From an uncultured Campylobacter sp. (GTDB taxonomy: Bacteria > Campylobacterota > Campylobacteria > Campylobacterales > Campylobacteraceae), in the NCBI RefSeq assembly GCF_937949835.1, contig NZ_CALEDC010000169.1:1-5205 (forward strand): a stretch of DNA of 5,205 nucleotides, written 5' to 3'. Below the pieces are notes generated by a model. That model made no database searches. It was not told the origin of the DNA and saw only the letters and a list, made by a program, of their open reading frames with translations. Positions within the stretch are counted from its first letter, which is position 1. Each line of letters starts with the position of its first letter. The position numbers and the translations under genes are program-made. Positions 1-5,205 of the stretch are shown piece by piece.

Positions 1-512
1 CGAAGGCCTCCGTCATCGGCGGCGACGGACAGGTTACGTTTGGAAACACCGTCTTAAAGGGCAATGCGACTAAAATTCGAAAGATCGGCAAAGAGGGTAA
101 CGTCTTGGCGGGCTTTGCGGGCAGCACCGCCGATGCGTTTAATCTTTTTGATATGTTTGAGAAGTGCTTAGATGGCGCAAAGGGCGATCTTTTAAGGGCC
201 GTGATAGAATTTAGCAAGCAGTGGCGCAAGGATAAGTATCTGCGAAAGCTCGAAGCGATGATGCTGGTGCTGGACCGCAAAAATATCTTTCTGCTTAGCG
301 GCACGGGCGACGTGGTAGAGCCGGACGACGGCAAGATCGCGGCGATCGGAAGCGGCGGGAATTACGCTCTTAGCGCGGCGCGAGCTTTGGATAAATTTGC
401 AAGCTTAGACGAAGAGGAGCTCGTAAAGCAAAGCCTTAAAATCGCAGGCGAGATTTGCATTTACACGAATGAAAACATCAAAACATACGCAATTTGGGAC
501 GAAAAGAGATGA
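1..512 (+). CDS. hslV: HslV, peptidase subunit of the HslVU protease (5' end outside window)
   Basis: HslV (ClpQ) is the cytoplasmic threonine peptidase of the HslVU protease; its double hexameric ring degrades proteins unfolded by HslU. The reading frame is open from the first base (first whole codon at 3) to TGA at 510-512, giving 169 residues. Matches to the family include GGDGQ near the start, [29 protein letters not shown], the glycine-rich [15 protein letters not shown] and GEICIYTN near the C-terminus. Aligned from memory with E. coli HslV, the Asp in GGDGQ corresponds to Asp17 and the Lys in ATKIRK to Lys33, both active-site residues. About 13 residues are missing at the N-terminus, including the catalytic Thr1, so its presence cannot be confirmed here. 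An ATG-less start at 105 (TTG) is only an internal Leu codon within [10 protein letters not shown]'s strand and is not the true start. The stop overlaps the hslU start (ATGA), so the two are very likely co-transcribed. Confidence 0.96.
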   Translation, partial: KASVIGGDGQVTFGNTVLKGNATKIRKIGKEGNVLAGFAGSTADAFNLFDMFEKCLDGAKGDLLRAVIEFSKQWRKDKYLRKLEAMMLVLDRKNIFLLSGTGDVVEPDDGKIAAIGSGGNYALSAARALDKFASLDEEELVKQSLKIAGEICIYTNENIKTYAIWDEKR

Positions 513-1828
513 TGACGCCAAAGCAGATCGTAGAAAAATTAGACGAATATATAATCGGACAAAATAGCGCCAAACGCACGATAGCGGTGGCTTTGCGAAA
601 TCGCTACCGCAGAATGGCGCTCGAAGATGAGATGAAAAACGAGGTGATGCCCAAAAACATCCTAATGATCGGATCTACCGGAGTGGGTAAGACCGAGATC
701 GCGCGCAGGCTTTCGAAGATGTTCGGACTTCCTTTTATCAAGGTCGAGGCGAGCAAATATACTGAAGTAGGCTTCGTGGGGCGCGACGTGGAGAGCATGG
801 TGCGCGATCTGGCTGCCGCGTCGGTAAATTTAGTACGCGGCGAGGAATTTGAAAAGAACAAAGACAAGATTGATGATTACATCAAGCGTAAAATTTTAGA
901 AAAAGTCCTTCCGCCGCTTCCGCGCGGAGCGAGCGAGGAGAAGGTCGCAGATTACGAAAAAAGCTACGAAAAGATGGCGGCCAAGCTCGAGCGCGGCGAT
1001 CTGGACGATCTTAGTATCGAGATCGAAGTAAGCGAAAACGCGCTTGAATCAAATCCGAATTTACCGCCCGAGATGGCGAATATGCAGGAAAGCTTCATCA
1101 AAGTAATCGGAATTTCGACGCGCAAGAGCAAAAAAGAGATGAAGGTAAAAGACGCCAAGGTCGCCCTCAAAAGCGAGGCTAGCGAGAAGGTTCTCGATAT
1201 GGAGAGCATCAAAGCCGAAGCCGTTAGGCGTGCGCAAAACGAGGGCATCATCTTTATCGACGAGATCGATAAGGTGGCGGTCTCAAGCGGTAATAGCGGC
1301 AGGCAAGATCCGAGCAAAGAGGGCGTGCAGCGCGATCTGCTTCCGATCGTGGAGGGCAGCAGCGTAAGCACGAAATTCGGCAATATCGACACCGATCACA
1401 TCCTTTTTATCGCCGCGGGCGCCTTTCATATCAGCAAGCCGAGCGATCTCATACCCGAGCTTCAGGGGCGCTTCCCGCTTCGCGTCGAGCTTGACAGCCT
1501 AGACGAGGCGGCGCTGTGCGAAATTTTAACCAAGCCGAAAAATTCGCTTCTTAAGCAGTACTCGGCGCTTTTAAAGACCGAGGGCGTCGAGCTGGAATTT
1601 AGCGAGGATGGGATCAAAGCGATCGCGAAATTTGCGGCGAGCACGAACGAAAAAGTCGAAGACATCGGCGCTAGAAGGCTGCATACGATAATGGAAAAGG
1701 TGCTTGAGGATATCAGCTTCGAAGCGGATAAGTTTAAAGGGCAAAAGATCGTCGTGGATGAAAAGCTCGTAAGCGAAAAGCTCGCAGACATCGCAAGCGA
1801 CGAGGATCTGGCGAAATATATTTTATAA
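509..1828 (+). CDS. hslU: HslU, ATPase/unfoldase subunit of the HslVU protease
   Basis: HslU (ClpY) is a hexameric AAA+ unfoldase that feeds substrates into HslV in the cytoplasm. Starting at ATG 509 the protein has 439 residues, a normal length for the family. An ATG at 512 is equally possible and one residue shorter; a TTG at 494 would add five residues overlapping hslV and is unlikely. Upstream there is only a purine-rich AAAAGAG, so translation is probably coupled to hslV. Visible motifs: Walker A GSTGVGKT (55-62), the pore loop GFVG (88-91, GYVG in E. coli), a charged insertion (I) domain about 105-235, Walker B IIFIDEID (247-254), sensor-1 region [12 protein letters not shown] (295-306), the arginine-finger region GRFP (320-323) and sensor 2 GARRLH (387-392). 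The C-terminus ends YIL, matching the HslU tail that inserts into HslV to activate it. All key residues are intact. Confidence 0.97.
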   Translation: MMTPKQIVEKLDEYIIGQNSAKRTIAVALRNRYRRMALEDEMKNEVMPKNILMIGSTGVGKTEIARRLSKMFGLPFIKVEASKYTEVGFVGRDVESMVRDLAAASVNLVRGEEFEKNKDKIDDYIKRKILEKVLPPLPRGASEEKVADYEKSYEKMAAKLERGDLDDLSIEIEVSENALESNPNLPPEMANMQESFIKVIGISTRKSKKEMKVKDAKVALKSEASEKVLDMESIKAEAVRRAQNEGIIFIDEIDKVAVSSGNSGRQDPSKEGVQRDLLPIVEGSSVSTKFGNIDTDHILFIAAGAFHISKPSDLIPELQGRFPLRVELDSLDEAALCEILTKPKNSLLKQYSALLKTEGVELEFSEDGIKAIAKFAASTNEKVEDIGARRLHTIMEKVLEDISFEADKFKGQKIVVDEKLVSEKLADIASDEDLAKYIL

Positions 1829-1848
1829 GGCGGCGCGGTAGCTACTTT

Positions 1849-1883
1849 TAGAATTCTACAGAGTCGCGGAATTCTGCGTTTTT
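1849..1883 (+). terminator. Weak intrinsic terminator candidate after hslU
   Basis: AGAATTC at 1850-1856 pairs with GAATTCT at 1869-1875, a seven-pair stem with a 12-base loop. The stem is extended by one wobble pair, and three bases later comes TTTTT at 1879-1883. It lies 20 bases after the hslU stop, the right place for the end of the hslVU transcript. The stem is short and A/T-rich and the T run is offset by GCG, so termination would be weak; the same words recur in the spacer without T runs. Confidence 0.3.
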
Positions 1884-1974
1884 GAAATTTGCAAAGCGTT
1901 ATAATTTTAGGTTTGAGATTTAGCGGAATTTTAAAAATACGCAGAATTTAATCCTTTTAAATTTGGCGATACTT

Positions 1975-2000
1975 TGAAATTTTAAGTCTGTAAAATTTTA
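1975..2000 (+). repeat. A/T-rich inverted repeat in the hslU-era spacer
   Basis: AAATTTTA at 1977-1984 pairs with TAAAATTT at 1991-1998 around the six-base loop AGTCTG, and a G-T and a T-A pair extend it outward. The stem is all A/T and no T run follows, so it is not a convincing terminator. It may be only a by-product of the biased base composition. Confidence 0.35.
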
Positions 2001-2127
2001 GGAATGATCGAAATTCTGTGCTGCGCGGGTTATATGTCAAGCCGTAGCGCATGGCAGGATAGAATTTAAAATTTCGCAGATAATTTACGAAGCTGCAGAA
2101 TTCGCGGCTTGCGAGATTTAAAGTGAA

Positions 2128-2133
2128 TATAAT
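2128..2133 (+). promoter_or_regulatory. Perfect TATAAT -10 box, candidate era promoter
   Basis: TATAAT stands 200 bases before the era start codon. A TG lies two bases upstream of the hexamer (2124-2125), close to but not exactly an extended -10. No good -35 hexamer stands at the normal distance, although Campylobacter sigma-70 promoters often lack one. Initiation would be near 2140, giving a leader of about 190 bases that starts with the hairpin at 2146-2195. A second TATAAT occurs at 1900-1905 with equally poor -35 context. Confidence 0.35.
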
Positions 2134-2145
2134 TCTACGCCGAGA

Positions 2146-2195
2146 CGAGTAAAATTTATCGCTACCGCGTGGCTTGAAATTTTAAATTTTACCCG
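2146..2195 (+). repeat. Nested inverted repeat in the putative era leader
   Basis: The ten-base arm GTAAAATTTA (2149-2158) is exactly complementary to TAAATTTTAC (2183-2192). Past one mismatch, a CG/CG pair of bases extends the stem on each side (2146-2147 with 2194-2195). Inside the 24-base loop a second small hairpin, GCTAC (2161-2165) with GTGGC (2169-2173), can form with one wobble pair. The structure begins about six bases after the expected start of transcription from the TATAAT at 2128. No T run follows, so it is not an intrinsic terminator. A leader RNA structure or a protein-binding palindrome are possible. Confidence 0.45.
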
Positions 2196-2323
2196 CTTAT
2201 GTAATGGCGGAATTTCAAATTTCAGCCGCTTGTGCGGAGCCAGCCTGCGCAAAACTAGATTTTAGAATTTACCCGCAAGAGCTTGGCGCTGCGGTCGCAA
2301 GCAGGATAAAATTTTATAAATTT

Positions 2324-2328
2324 AAGGA
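2324..2328 (+). promoter_or_regulatory. Ribosome binding site that decides the era start
   Basis: AAGGA lies four bases before the ATG at 2333. This favours 2333 as the start codon over the upstream in-frame ATG at 2204, which is preceded only by CCCGCTTATGTA without a Shine-Dalgarno-like sequence. Confidence 0.6.
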
Positions 2329-2332
2329 AAAT

Positions 2333-3202
2333 ATGAAAAGCGGATTTGTAACGCTCATTGGGCGGACCAATGCGGGCAAGAGCTCGCTACTAAACTACCT
2401 CTGCGGTGAGAAAATTTCGCTCGTCTCGCACAAGATCAACGCCACGCGCCGCAAGATTAGCGGCATCGCGATGAACGGCGCAGATCAGGTGATTTTCACG
2501 GACACGCCCGGGCTGCACGAAAGCGCCAAGCTGATGAATAAACTGATGGTCGAAGTGGCGCTCGGAGCGATTGAAGGCTGCGATTTGGTGCTGTTTTTGG
2601 CGCCCGTGCACGATGATACCGCGGAATATGAAAAATTTTTAAATTTAAACGCAGGCACCAAACACATCGTGATTTTAACTAAAATTGACGAAGCAAACGA
2701 CGAAAAGATCGTGCAAAAGCTGCTGCAATATCAAAAATTTACCGATAAATTTGAGGCGATAATCCCCGTTAGCATCAAAAAAAAGGTCTATAAAAAGCAG
2801 GTTTTGGACGAAATTTGTAAAATTCTGCCCGAGCATGAGTATTTTTACGACCCCGAAATTTTAAGCGCGACCAACGAGCGCGAAATTTATCGCGATTTCA
2901 TACTTGAGGCGATCTTTGAGAGTATGAGTGACGAGATCCCGTATTGCAGCGACGTCGTGATGGAAAAAGTGGTGGAAAAACCGGGTCTGATCTCGGTATA
3001 TGCGCGGATCATAACGGACAGCAATTCACACAAAGAGATGTTGATCGGCAAAAACGGCGAAGCGATCAAGCGGATCGGAATTCGAGCCAAAAAGTTAATT
3101 TCAAATTTTTCTAAGGTCAAAATTTACTTAAAATTAACAGTTTTTGTAAAAAAAAGCTGGAAAAATGACGAATTTATGGTGAAAACCGATTTTATCTATT
3201 GA
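2333..3202 (+). CDS. era: Era, GTPase of 30S ribosomal subunit maturation
   Basis: Era is a GTP-binding protein that binds 16S rRNA near its 3' end and assists assembly of the small ribosomal subunit, acting in the cytoplasm and at the inner membrane. From ATG 2333 it has 289 residues, close to the usual 290-300. GTPase motifs: G1 GRTNAGKS (10-17), switch region NATRRK (36-41), G3 DTPG (57-60), G4 TKID (116-119) and G5 VSIKK (146-150). The C-terminal KH RNA-binding domain includes [17 protein letters not shown] with the GKNG loop at 239-242. G4 has Thr where NKxD is standard, a substitution tolerated in related GTPases. G1 has Ala for the common Val, as I recall in C. jejuni Era too. An in-frame ATG at 2204 would add 43 residues rich in Ala, Cys and Lys that match nothing in Era. 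The last ten residues (MVKTDFIY end) differ from the Lys/Leu-rich tail I remember from C. jejuni; other frames there stop quickly, so no frameshift is indicated. Confidence 0.95.
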   Translation: MKSGFVTLIGRTNAGKSSLLNYLCGEKISLVSHKINATRRKISGIAMNGADQVIFTDTPGLHESAKLMNKLMVEVALGAIEGCDLVLFLAPVHDDTAEYEKFLNLNAGTKHIVILTKIDEANDEKIVQKLLQYQKFTDKFEAIIPVSIKKKVYKKQVLDEICKILPEHEYFYDPEILSATNEREIYRDFILEAIFESMSDEIPYCSDVVMEKVVEKPGLISVYARIITDSNSHKEMLIGKNGEAIKRIGIRAKKLISNFSKVKIYLKLTVFVKKSWKNDEFMVKTDFIY

Positions 3203-3227
3203 CATTTTATTTTATTTCTATTAGTAT
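3199..3227 (+). promoter_or_regulatory. Candidate sigma-70 promoter for the pilMN-like/pilO-like operon
   Basis: A perfect TTGACA (3199-3204) overlaps the era stop codon. After a 17-base spacer made mostly of T it is followed by TAGTAT (3222-3227), four of six matches to TATAAT. A T-rich spacer is typical of Campylobacter promoters. Transcription would start near 3234, about 30 bases before the ATG at 3265. The TTG of this box can be misread as a start codon that would add 22 residues to the downstream gene. Confidence 0.5.
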
Positions 3228-3256
3228 TAGCAGCGTAGAAAATTTCATTTGGAAGT

Positions 3257-3260
3257 GGAG
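3257..3260 (+). promoter_or_regulatory. Ribosome binding site that decides the pilMN-like start
   Basis: GGAG lies four bases before ATG 3265, within AAGTGGAGTGTT. No such sequence precedes the TTG at 3199, which sits within the era stop region. This supports the 506-residue form. Confidence 0.55.
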
Positions 3261-3264
3261 TGTT

Positions 3265-4785
3265 ATGGCAAAGAATAGTAAAAATGCTAGTTCGATTGTT
3301 GCGATTAACAAAGTCACGCAAACCATATTCGGTCTAAGTGAGAATGAAGTTTTCGAGCACGACTTCTCAAAAGCGAATCGTGCGAAGGAAACTTACGTCT
3401 CATATATTCCGTATAAGGATATAATGACTGCGACGGTCGAGATAAGCAGATCGGTAGAGGACGCGGATCTTTTAGATGCGATCGTCGTTAAGGTGTATGA
3501 GGAGCTGGGGCTTGACACTGCTTTGGATTACAAAATCACCTATAGTGAGGTAATAGGCGCTGGCGGCGATGATAGAATTTTTAATGTTTTCGTCGTAGAT
3601 AATGCCAAACTCACTTCAGAATTCGATGCGATCGCCGCTAGGACGAACTACATCGACTATGTGGCTATGGCTCCGTTTTTATACGAGGGCTTGTATAATA
3701 GAGGCGTCCTAACTCGCGACGGGATCGACTGCTTCATCTACTTGCAGCGCGACGATGCGTTTTTGGTAGTGTATCAAAACGGCGAATATTTTCAATCTCG
3801 TCAAGTAAGATACAACCTAAAATTCTTGCATGAAAAATATGTCGAGCTAGTCGGTAGCAGAGTCGATGAAGAGAGCTTTTATAGACTGCTCTCCAAACAG
3901 GGAGTAAATTTAGAAAATCCGACCGAACGCGATTATATGATCCAAATTTTTGACGATATGTTTTACTACATCAACGACGTATTGAACGGTATTAGTAAAA
4001 TTTACAACGTCAATATTCAAAATGTCTATATCGGAACGGATATCGGTAAAATTCCTGCGATCGAGGTTTTTGTAGAAAATAATCTAAAGCTAAGATACAA
4101 GGATTTTAATTTTAACGTTGCAATCAACGCAAAAGATTATCCGCTCACTCAGCTAGATATTTTGATGTTCTTGGTAGGTCAAGATTATTTAATTACTAAA
4201 GATGACGATCACAACTACTCGCCGTTTATGAGACCTCCACCTTTGACTCAAAGATCAACCGGCAAGCTGATAGGCTATATGTTGCTAGGCTGCTTACTTG
4301 GCGCTGCGTATCCTGCGTATAATTTTGGCTACGGCTATTATAATAATATGGTAGCTGATGATAAAACTAGCGAATATAAAGGTTTAGAGGAAAAGATGGG
4401 TCCCGCTAGAACTGAAAGTGCGCGTTTGGATAAAGAGACTAAAGAGGTAAATGCCCAGGCTGCTAAGAGTGGTAAGGAGCTTAACGACAGGCGCAAACTA
4501 ATTAATGCCATCTTAGATAAGAAAAACAATTACGCTATGAAGGGTGTTTCTATTTTTGAGCTAACCAATATGGTCGTTAAAAATAAGGGCAATATGGTTA
4601 GGATCGGTGATGAGAATAGGACTCTAACTGTTCAGGTGCGCACCAAAAACGATAAGCAGATGACCGAGCTTTTAGAGGATATCAGTAAAAAAGAGGTGTA
4701 TGGCGTGGATACTAAAACAATCGCGCTACAAGAGGGTAATAAAACCGTCTTTTACGATAGCAACATCAGTGTGGAGGTTAAATAA
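3265..4785 (+). CDS. PilM-PilN-like (GspL-like) fused inner-membrane platform protein
   Basis: The protein has 506 residues from ATG 3265. Residues 1 to about 330 are soluble, with alternating beta strands and helices and no signal peptide, so they should be cytoplasmic. Then come a proline-rich linker (PPP at 324-326), one hydrophobic segment at about 335-353, a charged Glu/Lys/Ala coiled coil at about 364-420, and a compact alpha/beta domain at 428-506 resembling the ferredoxin-like fold of PilN. The N-terminal part has the length of PilM and strand patterns reminiscent of its actin-like fold (for example DCFIYL through VVYQNGEYF, and NVYIGTDIG), but the usual DxGT/S phosphate motifs are absent, so ATP binding is doubtful. 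The whole resembles GspL, or PilM fused to PilN. Such proteins form the inner-membrane ring of type IV pili or type II secretion. In Campylobacter and Helicobacter PilMNO-like proteins have been reported in a cage around the flagellar motor. C. jejuni has, from memory, an unnamed membrane protein gene (Cj0660c) at this place after era. Function is inferred from architecture. Confidence 0.6.
   Translation: MAKNSKNASSIVAINKVTQTIFGLSENEVFEHDFSKANRAKETYVSYIPYKDIMTATVEISRSVEDADLLDAIVVKVYEELGLDTALDYKITYSEVIGAGGDDRIFNVFVVDNAKLTSEFDAIAARTNYIDYVAMAPFLYEGLYNRGVLTRDGIDCFIYLQRDDAFLVVYQNGEYFQSRQVRYNLKFLHEKYVELVGSRVDEESFYRLLSKQGVNLENPTERDYMIQIFDDMFYYINDVLNGISKIYNVNIQNVYIGTDIGKIPAIEVFVENNLKLRYKDFNFNVAINAKDYPLTQLDILMFLVGQDYLITKDDDHNYSPFMRPPPLTQRSTGKLIGYMLLGCLLGAAYPAYNFGYGYYNNMVADDKTSEYKGLEEKMGPARTESARLDKETKEVNAQAAKSGKELNDRRKLINAILDKKNNYAMKGVSIFELTNMVVKNKGNMVRIGDENRTLTVQVRTKNDKQMTELLEDISKKEVYGVDTKTIALQEGNKTVFYDSNISVEVK
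4773..4777 (+). promoter_or_regulatory. Strong ribosome binding site for the pilO-like gene
   Basis: GGAGG lies seven bases before ATG 4785 and inside the last codons of the preceding gene. It confirms the start of the truncated downstream gene, and with the TAATG overlap it indicates coupled, probably near-equal synthesis of the two partners. Confidence 0.75.
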
Positions 4786-5205
4786 TGAAAAAGAAAAGTT
4801 CATTAGATCAACTTGATCAATGGTTTGCCTCCAAGGGAAATAGTGCAAATAACTATTTTTACATAGCTTTGTTGTTTGTAGGTGTGGTAGCTTACTTTAT
4901 TTTAAGTCAGCAAGCCGATCCGTATTTAGAGGAGAGCGAAACAAATCTAAGTACTGCCACGACTAAGCTTGAAGGCGCACAGAGAGAGTATAACGAGTTT
5001 TTTGGTGGTGATCCTAAAGCTTTCGTTGATAATAAGCGCAATATCCTCAATGGTGCTAAGACCAACCTTAAAAATATCAATGATGAGCGTGGATATCTAG
5101 ACGGTAAGCTAAAAGAAATTTCAAAACTTACCTATAACGAAAAGAACTGGGCTAAATTTATGGATAGCCTCTCAACGATCGCAGAGAATAACAATATTAA
5201 AATTT
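4785..5205 (+). CDS. PilO-like (GspM-like) inner-membrane protein, 3' end outside window
   Basis: The frame is open from ATG 4785 to the window end, giving 140 residues with no stop. It has a short charged cytoplasmic tail (1 to about 23, starting MKKKSSLDQL), one transmembrane helix (about 24-41, hydrophobic YIALLFVGVVAYFIL), then a periplasmic part with helical, coiled-coil-prone sequence (about 45-118). The final FMDSLSTIAENNNIKI looks like the first helix and strand of a PilO/GspM ferredoxin-like domain. This order (short tail, helix, coiled coil, small alpha/beta domain) and a partner gene encoding a PilN-like protein fit PilO, which forms heterodimers with PilN. ATG overlaps the previous stop as TAATG and a GGAGG site precedes it, so the two genes are one operon. 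Sequence identity to known PilO is not obvious by eye; GspM or an unrelated coiled-coil membrane protein remain possible. A flagellar-cage role is inferred only. Confidence 0.6.
   Translation, partial: MKKKSSLDQLDQWFASKGNSANNYFYIALLFVGVVAYFILSQQADPYLEESETNLSTATTKLEGAQREYNEFFGGDPKAFVDNKRNILNGAKTNLKNINDERGYLDGKLKEISKLTYNEKNWAKFMDSLSTIAENNNIKI

Larger units (their letters stand above)
1829..2332. other. Long gene-free spacer between hslU and era
   Basis: No gene is recognised in these 504 bases. The stretch is rich in AAATTT-type words and has ten GAATT/AATTC words, at about 1851, 1869, 1926, 1944, 2012, 2062, 2098, 2131, 2210 and 2265, several within the context GCRGAATTY. Chance alone would give perhaps one or two, but GAATTT is also frequent inside the coding genes here (Glu-Phe codons), so part of this is genome-wide word bias. 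The stretch also holds several A/T-rich inverted repeats and one perfect TATAAT box, listed separately. The only small frame with an ATG noted (2004-2069, 21 residues) has no usable ribosome binding site. The last 129 bases are open in frame with era but do not look like Era protein. Confidence 0.7.

Noticed and set aside
494..508. TTG start adding five residues to HslU
   Set aside because: ATG at 509 gives the family N-terminus MxTPKQIV and the common ATGA overlap with hslV.
604..1791. Long antisense frames opposite hslU (604-867, 964-1392, 1462-1791)
   Set aside because: They lie opposite an intact conserved gene and are Ser/Leu-rich, as expected for the complement of Glu/Lys/Asp-rich coding sequence. 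The antisense frames opposite era and the pilMN-like gene are rejected for the same reason.
2004..2069. 21-codon frame in the hslU-era spacer
   Set aside because: The only purine run (GGA) touches the start codon, the product is tiny and it has no recognisable motif.
2204..2332. 43-residue N-terminal extension of era from the upstream in-frame ATG
   Set aside because: It has no ribosome binding site and no resemblance to Era, and it reads like translated spacer. The ATG at 2333 has AAGGA before it and gives a normal family length.
3148..3202. Possible frameshift at the eight-A run near the era 3' end
   Set aside because: The annotated frame continues through the KH-domain strand VKKSW, and both other frames stop within a few codons, so no better tail is available.
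3265..5205. Assignment as the type II secretion-like DNA-uptake (Cts) platform
   Set aside because: Not excluded, but no other uptake or pilus gene is in the window, and a PilMNO-like flagellar role fits the recalled literature on this lineage better. Kept as an alternative.

Overview
This window is a chromosomal segment of a Campylobacter-type epsilonproteobacterium (Campylobacterota). The evidence is the gene order hslV-hslU-era followed by two inner-membrane genes, close recall-level similarity of the HslV, HslU and Era proteins to those of Campylobacter jejuni, and many AAATTT/GAATTT words. G+C judged by eye is in the mid 40s percent, higher than in C. jejuni. That would suit the oral Campylobacter group (gracilis, rectus, showae, curvus), but the species cannot be fixed from this sequence. 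All genes are on the + strand. No mobile element, CRISPR array, tRNA or rRNA was seen.

Region 1 (1-1828): the 3' part of hslV overlaps a complete hslU by four bases (ATGA). Together they encode the HslVU two-component protease. Region 2 (1829-2332): about 500 bases without a recognisable gene, rich in GAATT/AATTC words and A/T-rich inverted repeats. It holds a weak terminator candidate just after hslU, a perfect TATAAT box and a nested hairpin that would lie in the era leader. Region 3 (2333-3202): era, an essential-type GTPase of 30S ribosome maturation. Its start is internal to a longer open frame.

Region 4 (3199-5205): a TTGACA box overlaps the era stop codon and probably starts a separate transcript. 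The first gene encodes a 506-residue protein with a cytoplasmic domain of about 330 residues (probably a degenerate actin-like PilM/GspL fold), one transmembrane helix, a coiled coil and a small C-terminal periplasmic domain resembling PilN. It is followed, with a one-base TAATG overlap, by a short-cytoplasmic-tail, one-helix, coiled-coil protein resembling PilO, cut off by the window end. This is the layout of the PilM-PilN-PilO (or GspL-GspM) inner-membrane platform, with M and N fused.

The most interesting interpretation is that the last two genes are the Campylobacter version of the PilMNO-like proteins reported to form a cage around the flagellar motor in Helicobacter and Campylobacter. 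The main alternative is a platform for a type IV pilus or DNA-uptake machine. The assignment rests on architecture, not on a database search.
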